Source of the DNA: Cheilinus undulatus
Lineage: Eukaryota > Chordata > Actinopteri > Labriformes > Labridae
DNA: 64,000 nucleotides
Direction of reading: 5' to 3'
NCBI RefSeq assembly: GCF_018320785.1
Contig: NC_054876.1
Location: 24,822,212 to 24,886,211 of the forward strand
A program made the translations under genes and the position numbers. Under the pieces are notes generated by a model. The model searched no databases. It worked only from the letters and a program-made list of their open reading frames with translations, and was not told where the DNA came from. Positions 10,540-22,500 of the stretch are shown here, in pieces. Position 1 is the first letter of the stretch. Every line of letters starts with the position of its first letter.

Positions 10540-13500
10540 CTGTGTCAAAGAAAAATGAAAATGGGGAAAAATATTATTAGGTATGAACATCTTGTTGATA
10601 AAGATATTTTTGATTCTTTACAGATAAAAGTTTTAGTCATGATTGCTTGTCTAAATCCTACTGTAAACCTTCCATCACATGGAAAAGAAGCAGACTTTAA
10701 TGTGTGTTGGGGGAAAATTTATGAGCAGGTTTGACTTGTGAAATGAGAAACTTGATACCCACACTACTGTTCAGCTAAAAACTTTTTTCCCTTCTGTCTT
10801 TTAGGGAAAGCATGCCTGCAGGTCGTGGCTTCAGAAACTTCTGAGACATTGAAATGTTATTTTTAAAATTGGACCAAACTGCTTGCTTGTTCTGATAAAC
10901 TATTACTCATCTATTTCTCCTTGAAGCCTAAGTCGAAGACCTGAAAACACAAATAGAAGTAGTTTGTAATTTGTTATAGAGGAAATGTCACCTATTGCAC
11001 TTTGAAGTTACTGTGAGGAGTTATTACTTGGTTATGACTCATGCTGAAACCAACACTGATAACTTGGAAAGATTTACAAAGCAAATGAGACCATTAAGAA
11101 TAAGCTGAATTATTTTATGAAAGTATTTTAAATGGCTGCCACCAGCTAAGTGACAGATCTACTGTAACATCTGGAACATAAAACGCTCCAGCATACAAGG
11201 TGCAGTCTGTTTGAGGGATCTCCCAGATTTTTTTTTTTTTTTTTTAATTTAACCTTTATTTAGCCAGGTAAGTCCCACTGAGATCAAAGATCTCTTTTTC
11301 AAGGGAGACCTGACCAAGAATGACAGCAATGCATAGTTTCAACAGTACATGCAGTCAAACTCACAACAATACACAATAAATATAAACAACAATAATAAAA
11401 TAATCAGTCGAAACAGTGGCACTCAGCGAGTTTGAATTCAAGAGTTTTCACTAAAGATTTAAAAACATTCAGAGTCACCAAGTTCTGCAGTTTAAATTCA
11501 GTCTGCAGATTATTCCATGCAAAAGGAGCAGAGAACCTAAAAGCCTTCTTTCCCAGTTCAGTTCGGACTTTGGGAACAACAAACTGCACAAAGTCCAACG
11601 AACGCAAGTTGTGCAATCCTTCCTTCAAGATCAACAAAGAGGAATATACCAATGACCAAGGCGACGTGTACATAAAGAAGTCCAGTTGACTTTAGAATAT
11701 AAAGTACAATGATGAGTCAGAAATCCACAGTTAGTGATAAATCTCAGAGCTCCATGATAAACACTATCCAGCAAATGAAAACTCTGAGTAGAAGCACTCA
11801 TGTACAAAACATCACCAAAATCAAGAACAGGCAAAAAAGTAGACTCAACCAGCCTCTTTCTGACATAAAGAGAGAAACAGGACTTGTTTCTGTAAAAGAA
11901 GCCTAGTAAAACCTTCAGCTTTTTAGCAACATACTGAATGTTCTCCTTAAAAGACAAGTTTTCATCTAGCAAAAACCCTAGATATTTAAACAAGGATACC
12001 AGCCCCATTTCTTGACCGTCTTTAGTAACAATTTTCTCAGACAGAGATCTTTTAGCTGTTCTTGAAGATGTAAAGAACATGGGTTTAGTTTTATCTGCAT
12101 TTAGAACAAGTTGCAGCCGGTTAATCTGATCTTGTACTAAATCAAAAGCATGCGGAAGATTTACAAAAGCTTGTGCAGGCGTAGGTGCACAGCAATAGAT
12201 GACAGTATCATCAGCATATAAAAAGGTCTAAGCTGTCTTCCTGCTTGGGAGGAAAGAACAGCTGTCTCTGAACACAGTCTATTGAAAAACTGTAGTACAC
12301 CAGGTTTAGAAGATCCTGGATGACCCCTCTCACATTTTATTTCAAGAATATGAACTACTCCCCTCAGGTAGGCACTATAGAGCCCGTAAATATAAAAGCA
12401 ATTGTTTCAAACTTTCTTTCATTCCTACCTCAATCACACTGCTCAACAAAAAATAGACTGCAGTCCCAATTGTCCCTAGTCTTGTGTATTCATAAGTGCT
12501 ATACTTAAGCTCTTCTAGTACCAAACACCCTAGTTTGCAATTCTTTTGGCTACTGGTACTTTGCTCTGAAGAAGACCTATAGTTACAGTTGTGATGTACC
12601 TTCACACAGCTTTGTGCCACCCTGTCCACCTGAACACTTTTAGCATGTCCCAAACTGCATACCTTTTTACTAAATACTTCATACTTTGAGTGCGTAAGTG
12701 CAGAAACTGCATGCACACTGAGAAGTAAACTCAGTGCAGTACACCTGTGGCACACTCAAATCTGTCCAAGAATTCAGTGTGGTATGATGGACACTTGGCA
12801 CCCTCAATGAACACAATATTGGTGACGTAGCAGATATTGTACTGTTAGCATGTCCTCAATTCAAAACTAGAAGTAAGATCAAGAAGGAGGCCATAGAGGT
12901 GGGCAGAGCTGAGCAGCGCTGGTCTGAACATGGCTGGGAGCCATGATACTGAGGTCACCAAAATGAAACAAAAAAAATGTTCTTCATAGCTTCTGAACTG
13001 TCAGTCTCCTATCTTTGGGTCTGATCGGGTTTGAACCACATTGTACATTTCTTTTAAGACTAAGACTGTTGTGTTAATTAATCAAACACAAATCATATGT
13101 GTGTCACATTTCATCACTTACCTGTGTATTGAATAACCAATCGGTATACTGTCTCTTACCCAGGTGTTTTGCTGAAGTGTTAGGATGTCTGTATTACATT
13201 TGCATATAAAGCCTCTTACCATCTGTTTCTAATATTTTGCTGCCTTCATGAAAATATGAGTAAAAAACCTCTTTCAAGACAGTCCAATACAACAGTGATA
13301 TAGCAGAGGAAAATAACCTTAATGGAGGAAGAATTCATATCAGGTACTTGTATCAAAGTACAAAATTAAGGCAAGTGTTACAGATGTCAGGAGGTTTTTA
13401 GAACATGAACAATGAGACCCTCGCTAAATATAGGACTTTTTTAAGTACAAGTTCGGTATATGTTTTTTATGTATTATTATTTTGTTTTTAGAGACACTTT

Positions 13501-16500
13501 TGACATTTTACCAAAATATTTACAGATAAGAATTAAGTAACCCAATCAGAGTAAAGTTTGAGTTGTATGTCTGAAAACTGCACAAAAACCTCAGAAAGGC
13601 ACCACAAAACATGAAATACAGTACAAGGATCTCACCTGACAGTAATGCAGTCTTACTTTAAGGGCTAAGAGGCTCTTAGTTCTGAGAGACTTGTCCTGAT
13701 TTTCCACAGGGAACAGTGGTTAAAAATTTAGAAACCCCGGAAAGAAATGTAAGAGTAAAATCTGAGAATATAACTGAAACAGAAAAAGTTTCCCCACTTA
13801 GAATTCAAGGTTTGCACTTTGCATAGACCTAATTTCCTGATTTCTTGTTGGCTGTGTGTAACTCATGATTAAACTTAAAATGCATTACTGTTTGTGTTTA
13901 CCGTACCGTATTGTCCTCATCTTTAGCCTCCTCCTCCTCTGGCTCTGTTGTAACAGAGGGCGTCTTGGGCTTGTACCAGGAAATCTGCAGAACACGGCCT
14001 TTAAACTTCGCTCCCTGGTTAGCTGCCTGGAAAACAAAACAGAAGGAAAAATGCATGACAACTACAACATCAACTGGCTTTGAAACACAAAATTATTTTG
14101 TTATATTAATATTGTCAATTTGATGATTGATAGTGTTGTAGTGTTAAGGCTGAAATAAAACTGCGATCTTTAGTGACATTTTAAAGCATAACATCTGACA
14201 AACAAAATAGAGCAGCAATGGTCATTCAAACTAGGTCAGAAAATACTGACATTTCTGTGGCCTTTTTAGCATCTTATAAGGATGCAAGAGTTATGTCTAT
14301 GTCATTTCAGACAGCAAAGGAGCAGACACTAACTCAATTTTGCATTTTAATAATAATACACTGTTTATATATTGTCTTTTTCAAAAAACTCTAAGACATT
14401 GTACATTAGTTAAAAAGACATTACATACCAAAAAGCCAATATAACAAATAAGCAAGCAGACAAACAAGAAAAAGTGACAAGTAAACATCAAAATTACACA
14501 TTAAATCCCAATTTAAAAAGGTGAGTCTTGAGCAGTGATTTGAATGTGGACAAGTTTAGATATTGTGCACTTTTTACTGTCTACATTATGCCTCTCTTAG
14601 AGAGAAATGACCCAATACTTCTTTTTTGTTGGTGTGGTATCAAACATGTATAAAGTTCAACGGATGTTTATTAGTTTTACATTTAAATTTCTTGTATTTT
14701 GACAACCCTAAACATACTTTACAATGTAAAAAAATTAAGAGTGTAACAAAGTTTTCTGACTTACATTCTCTGCTTCGCTTCTTGTCTTAAAGGTCATGAT
14801 GACGGTGTTTGCGTCTTGGTCGCGGACATCTTCAATCTCACCAAATTTCTAAGAAAAGCAAAGCTTTCATTAGTGAATTCTTGAATCTTTAGCAAACTTA
14901 ATTTAAAAAAGTAACAGGCCTCACCACAAAGTGTGGCATCAGCTCTTCCTTCTCCTCTTGGGTGACACCCAAAATAGCCAGAGCTCTGGGTCTGTGGTCG
15001 ACCACCATGCGGTTCACAGAGCCACCGCGACCCATCATGTCCCGGCTGCGTCCCCTGCCGCGGCCTGTGTGCATCGAACCGGGCTCCAGAGCCATCTTCC
15101 CTCGACCCCGTCCCCTACCTCCTGGAGGCCGAATCAGTCCCAACCGGGTGGCCTGGAGGAGGACAGATTGGGAGGTGCAATGTTAGAAACAGCTGGCAGA
15201 CTATAGACAGATTTCCCAGCACACTCAGAGAAGAATATATGAACGCCACCTGGCTGTGCTAAAATAATCATTAGGAGCAGATGTGGATAGCAGATTGTGA
15301 GCCTTGATGCTTTGCGCATTTGGATGTGAAAACAAACATAAAAAGAGTGTTTTTTTCTAAGGTGTCTACAAAAAAATACAAAAAAAAAATCGGATTAATA
15401 GTTTAGATAAGTCTTAATTTATTCAGCAAACATGCCCATGGAAAATTAATATAGAAAACACAGAGCAAAGACAGAGTCCAACATGAATTTTAACATTTCC
15501 AACTCAGTCACTCTGACTTTCACCATTAGTTGTCACTCCTCCATTTTTAAAGTGACATTTCTTTGCTAACCACTCCACAACCACTCACTGTTCCATTTGT
15601 CCCTCTCTCACTTCTCCCACTAATTGTCATCCTGCGATTTTCTTACAAGGAGCAGCAGTTCAAACATTAATGAGACGAGGCTCCGTCAGTGTAGGACCAG
15701 TGTCTGATGTGGCTTCGTTAGCGGCAGTTCCTCTGGGCTTGCTTAAGTGGCTGCAGTTTAATGTGCAGAAGGAGGGCCAAATTGGATGGATGGATAGTGG
15801 AGGGGAGGATGAATACATTTTTAATAACAAGATAATTTAGGACCCACTGGGGTAAATGGGAAAAAAAAAAATCATGTCAGGCAGGGTGTTGCTCACCAGA
15901 GCTATGTTCTTGTTCAGCTGATCCTGTGGCACAGCTGACCCGTCTGTGTTTGTGTACACAGCTAGTTTAGAAAGAGGACAACACATCGACAAAATCTGTG
16001 CAGTCCACCAGCCTTGGATGCACTTATGGCTTTGTCTTAGTGAAAAGCCAGCTATGTACACACATCTAAATCCCAGTTACATAACTTCCCTAAAAAATTC
16101 TAGTGGTTTTGAAAAACATGACAAAATCAAAGTTTTGGAAAAAAAAATAGTATAACTTAGCCGCTGTATAAAGTTCTGCCTTCATGTTTCTTTCAATTAT
16201 GGAATCAAATCTTCATTGACAATGATAATGACTTATTTTGAATTATGTAATATGTCTAAATACGAGTGTGTCAAGAGCGTGAGATCGTGAAGGATAAAGC
16301 AGCTCGACAATCTGCCAATGCAGAAGCATTGTAGTAACAGTTAACTACTCACATTCAGTCACACTATTTAATGCCTTCCTCATACACATACAAATCATAG
16401 CAGACTGATGGAATCATGTAAATCCTACAAACTACACATGGGTGACACATATGCTGTGTGTGAATGAGACTCTTTGTCAGCTCTTGTGTCTTTCTCTATT

Positions 16501-19500
16501 TCTCCTAAAAATTTAATTTAGGACAAAAACAAACAAGCAGAAATTAAATAATTAGAGAGAAAAAAAATGTGAGAATCTGTTTGTGTTCTTTGTTTCTTAT
16601 TCGTTTTCACTAGCCATCTATAAAGCACAATATTCTAGATTTATCTAGTTTTGCTCCTACCATTGATTAAGTCAAAAACTAGAACCTGGTGTTTGCCTCA
16701 GTAGACCTGCCCACAGGTCGAGACCCTGACAAACCCAGGGAATGGGCCTTCCCTAGTTGTGATTTAGTGATAGTGTCAATGCATGTGTGTTGAATCAGTA
16801 GCATTGGTGTTAGCATCCTAGCTAACAGTGACTTCAGTTTGGAGCTGAAAAGTGTGCCTGTACTATCAGTGAGTTCTGATATCGAAATTATTTATTTGTG
16901 CCTCTTTTTAACCCCTTTAAACTGACCATTTTCTCATTTTTTCCACTAGTATCCACACTTTCATCAGTTGTGCACAATTATTGCTCATTTTTGCCTCTTC
17001 TGACCCTTTTTTGCCGTTTTATACCATTTAACCCCTTTCCCACCCAATTTTGCTACTTAAAACCTTTTGGTATTTCCCCCATTGTTGCCTCTGTTTACCT
17101 ATTTTTGCCACTATAGACTACTTTTCACACCTATTTTTGCCACTTTAAACCTACTTTTGCCACCTTTAATGCTTATCGTCTACTGTGAAAAACCTACTTC
17201 ACCACCTTTTCCTCCCATTTTGCCACTATTAGCCAAACCTTTCATCAGTTTTGCACCCTTTTTTGCCCATTTTTGTGTCTTTTACTCTTTTTGCCACTTT
17301 AAACAACTTGACTTTCTGCCACATTATTGCTACTTTCCACCTGTTGTTGCCTCTGTTGACCAATTTTTCCCACATTTAACTACTTTTCACCACTTTTCAT
17401 GCCCATTTTTGCCAATTTAAATACAATTTTTTCTAATTGTAACCATTTCCACTTTTTCAGTTTTTGCCACTTTTAACACATTTTGGCAACTTTCTCTCTC
17501 TTAACCCATTCTGTCACTTTAAACACATTTTTGACACTTTTAATCCATATGTGCTACTTGAAATCCCAATTCCCCACAGTTTCTCCTGTTTTTACCTTTT
17601 CTTATCCACACTTTTCATCAATTTTGCACAATTTTCGCCCATTTTTGCCTTTTTGACCCTTTGATTCACCTTTTCCCAAACATTTTTTTCCACTTTCCAC
17701 CTGTTGTTGCCCTGTTGCCCAATTTATGCCACTATCAGCCAATTATCACCACTTTTTATGCTCATTATAAAACTTTAAACCTATTTTTGCAACTTGATAC
17801 CAATTTTCACCTTTCTTCGTCAGTTTTTGCCACATCTTCTACTTTTAAAATCCCATTTCACCCGCTTTTCCTCCCATTTTTGACACTTTTAACCCAATTA
17901 AATACAGTTTTAAGAAAAGAGATTTAGTTTTGTAGTAAGGCATAAGAAAATTTTAAAAAATGTTTCGTTGGTAAAAATAGTCATAATTCAGACTAAAAAT
18001 AATAAAATATGCTAACCATAGCTTAAATTTTCAATAAACAACGATTTGCTGACCTCCATGGGCCCCCAGCTTGGCTTTTTTTGGGAGCAAGGGGGGGCTC
18101 TTTCTTTTGTACTCTTAGGCATTTGTCTGAATGTTTAAGGTAAGTCTTTTCTGAGTATTTGCAATCATTAGTTTTTCGAATTTAAATTTGATCAAGCTTG
18201 TTAGTTTGAGGACCAGTGAGGAAACAGTCTTTTCTTAAACTTAATATGTTAAACACCCCCAGACAAGAGCGTAACACTCAGGCCTCAGTTATTGCTCATG
18301 CAGAAGCATTAAAGAGACACCTACACTTTTCTTCTCTTTATTTATGAGCAGGAAATGTTATCTTTCGTGCTGACTTCCTCTTAAAAGAAAAATAAAAGGT
18401 CTGATGCTGCAACAAATGACCTACTTGTGATGATTATTGATCTGTGGTTAAGTATCAGGGTATGCGTATTTGTATGTGTACGTGTTGCTGCCTGAGTCTC
18501 ACCTCCACTTGTAGCTGACCCAGTTTTCTCTTGAGGTCTGTTGTATCCTCTCCTGAGCCCATCTTCTTGTGAAAGTCCAGCTCAGCATCCAGCAATTCTT
18601 TCTGGGCCTAATATTACATTGTGCAAAAAGATAAAACAGGTTTTAACCTGATAGAAAAACAAACAAACAATTGCAGAGCAACCACAAGACGTCCACAAGG
18701 GCTCAAGCTTACATCAGTCTTGGTTTTTGGCTGATTGTGGTTGGATTTGGCGCTGGGGGCCTGGGACGCTGGGTTCATTTCGTTCTGTAGCTGAGCGATC
18801 TTCTCCGTCAGCTCTTTCAGGGTCTTCATGATGTTTGCCCTCTCCTCGGGTTTCATCCCTCGGTTCTTCTCCAGCCGGTTTATCAAAGCCTGGAAGAAAA
18901 CGGATGCGCAGTGAGAAAGGTAAGAGTGTTAAGACAGGAACAGAAAACAGGAGAAACGTACAGATAAAAACACAAGGTTTAAGAATAAGGAGCAGCTCCA
19001 TACAGTGTGTTTTGAAGAGATAAATGAGGGCACCAAACTAGCATACTAGATCTCCTCGGTCACAGCTTGAGATTAGTCAATTAATTAAACATCATCACAC
19101 TTGCAAGTTGGCGCTGGAATTACTAGTTAGTTAAACTAATTATTTATGCTTTTGTTAATGACGGACCACAAAGATGGTTAAAATTTTGTGTCACCCGCTA
19201 CATAGGGCTGTAGCTCTGGTTTTGGTCCTGCTTGTTGCACTCTAGTGCCTACATGAGAGACAGCAGAGTGGGCAGAAGGAATCTAAAATGTAGGCTGTAC
19301 CAGGTACAGATGCATATCCACCAATGCAATACATTAAAGGACTGAGGTTAATCTGGATCGAAGGCTTGTGAGGCTACCACTAATGTTAGTCACATTTGCA
19401 TTAATATTTCATTAATATATCATTTAAAAGCATTAATAAATAGGGACTAAAAGGATAAAGGTATTAAAGGTGTCTAATTGAAGACTGGGAGACACCAACA

Positions 19501-22500
19501 TAAAGTGCATTGCAGTAATCCTGCCTGGAACTTATCAAGGCTTTCTTGAGGGCATGATGGCTCAGAAAAGGTTTGTATTTAGCAAGAAGATGTAACTGAT
19601 AAAAGCTTGTCTTTACTACATCGTCAATTTTCTAAAAATCCTAGATGACTGTCAAAAATCATTCCTAGATTTCTGACAGTTTGACTGAACCTAGAAGACA
19701 AAGCACCTAAGCCAGCTGTCACAGCATCCCCAGACACAATATTTTCCATTTGTTTATTTCAATGAGGACAATTTTGGGCTAACCACTGCTTGATCAGTGC
19801 AGTCAAGCAAAGAAATTTGTGAAACACTTTCTTTCACACTTTCTTCTCTCTTCTTCTTTTGGCTTCCTTGGCAGATAGATTTGCAAATCGTTCACGTAAC
19901 AATAAAAAGATAAATTTACTGACCCAACTGGTAACATATATAATAAAAAAAAATGGAGCAAAGAACAGTGCTAGTGCTTCTATCTCCTGTGGGACCCCAC
20001 AGGAGAGAGATAGAAGTACTAGGTTAGAACAGGTCACCCATCATTACAGAAAAGCTTCTACTGGACAAATAAGATGTGAAACACTTGAGTGCAGTGCCAT
20101 GGATGCCAATATAGTAGTTCAAGTGTAACAGGAGGACTGTATGGTCCACCGTGTCAAAAGCTGCTGTGAAGTCCAGCAGCACTAAGACAACGGGGCATTT
20201 GGCATCAACTGACACACTAATATTATTTTCAACTTTTAACAATGCAAACTCAGTATTATGACAAAACCCAAAACCCAGATTGGTATTCTCAAGAATACAG
20301 CCGTTTTCCAGGAAGGACTGTAATTATATGAAAACAACTTTTTATAAGTCCTTAGAGAGAAAGGGAAAATATATATAAGGGGCCTAACCACAGTTTTTTT
20401 AAAGGCAGCTGGGACAAGAAGTTTCAGGACAGCTAGGGCCTTAAAAGTAAGTAAACATGTTATACATTTGATTCACAAGGGCACTGTTAGCTAATATAGG
20501 AGGAAAAGCAGAAATAATCACAACATGATCACATTTATGACTATGTTAAAAGCCAATCTGGAGTTTTTGCATCACTTAATGAATAACTTAAAATGTGAAA
20601 TAAAAGAAATAGATGGGGTGGGACAGTCTAATCAGGATGCTCTTACCTTCTGACACTCAATCTGTGTTTTCAGCATCTCTTGCTTCTTCTTTCTCATGTC
20701 CTGCTGGAGTTTTAATGCCTCCTAAGTGAACAAAAGCAATAAATAAAATACATTTGCTAAAATTGAAAAAGACACTATTTGCTATTAGTGGACATTTCTT
20801 GTTGGCGACTCGCCTGTTTCTGGTAGCCTCTGGGAGAAACAAATGGCTAATTCTAGCTTAGCTATTCAGGTGGCAGTCAAAATAAGGAGTTAAAAATTAA
20901 GCAACATGCCTGTTTCTTCTTGAGGACTTCTTGTGCTTCGAGTGCTTTTCCAGTTTTCCCAAGGCTCTTTGAGGATGACTTCAGGCCCGCGGAAGAGTAG
21001 AGGCTCTTCTGGGTGCTTGTCAGAGCAGGGGGCAGCTAAGTGTTAGGAAGAGACAGAGACAATGATGTATTTAAATAATCTGACAGAGCTTGTAGACAGC
21101 TGCGACAGTCACCAGTAATAATGCATTGTTAATTTGTAGCAGCTCTGCTGGTCCCATCTCAGGATGCATGAAACCAATAGCTTTCTTCCTGTATTGCTTT
21201 CTACTTTTCTACAAACTCTTATTCTTTCTTACACATACTCTTAACTGTTGTGAGACTTAGAAATGATTAATGCCTACCTAAACTGTTAACCTCATGTATT
21301 ATATTCCAATAACGGTCAAATGATCTTACCTCTGCAGTCAATGACTAACCTGACACACCAGATCGACTGTCTCATGTATGCATGGGATATAATTTATTTC
21401 ACATTAATCTGGGAAACCTCCCAGACAAAGCATCAGGGAAGGGCAGGACTTTAAAAAAAACTCTCAGGAGGTGACTGGATAAATATTCTGTCACATTCAT
21501 GACGGGCCAAACAAAGCAATAAGACAAAAGGAGGTTGTAGGCATGCTCAGCTCTACTATTTTACCTGAGCTCAACAGGCTGGTGATACTTTAGTTTATTA
21601 ACGGTGGAGCTTGTTGGTGGATAAAGCTCTTGCTGAGGCCAGTAGGGGAAGTGCCAAAAATCTTTCTGCCAAGAAAAGCTTTCAGTGTAGATCTTTGCTC
21701 TTATTATAATAAGCAAATGTGGCCTAGTTTTGATAAAACTGTCACAATACTGCAGCTATTGTATATCCAAGCGTATTGCTACACCTATAGAAGCCACTGT
21801 ATATTCCAGCTCACAGCACAACTAAGCCTGATTTATGCTTCTGCGTCGTGTCAACGGCATAGCTACACGTAGCCCTCTGTGTTGACGTGGACCCCTACGC
21901 CGTAGTCTGACGCACACCCCCAAAAAATCCTAACTGTGCGTTGGGGCGACGTGGACCGCAAGGGCTGTGATTGGTCCGCTCAAAACATCATTTTTTCATC
22001 CAGGTCCCTCAGTGGGTGAACCAGTGTGGTAAATTCACCCGTTCTTAGCCTCGACTCGTTTAATGGTCGTACAGACCACCTCCGCAAACGTCTTCTCTGT
22101 CACCTGTGCTTCAACATTTGCGACAAAAAAATTTGTTCGTCGATATTGACGAGCTCCAACTCCAAACAGTCCCGCTCCGACTCGGTCGCCATGACTGGAA
22201 GATAAACAAGGATTCAGATGTGAAAACACACACACACAGCCACACCCCCTCTAGCGAAATGGCAGTGAATTGCAGAGCAACACATTCCCTGCGTCAACGA
22301 TGGCATTGACGCAGAAGCATAAATCAGGCTTAAACCCTGCTTGTAACTCTCGTACACTCATGTCTAAGCACGTCGGAAGAAGAGTGGAAACATCTTCTCC
22401 ACAATGAAAAGCTTGCAGGATGTTCTTTGCTCTTGTATTAATAATGAAATGTTGTCCAGTTCTGGTATAACCTTGGCTATGGCAACAACCAATCCAGTCA

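Noticed and set aside
16900-17900. Regularly spaced short repeats that could suggest a CRISPR-like array
   Set aside because: Units are imperfect, adjacent rather than separated by unique spacers, and the genome is a vertebrate.
16898-17927. Series of plus-strand frames rich in Phe/Pro/His/Leu (up to 117 codons); also 4730-5320
   Set aside because: Translation of the tandem CCATTTTTGCCACTTT units; low complexity, interrupted, no start context or homology.
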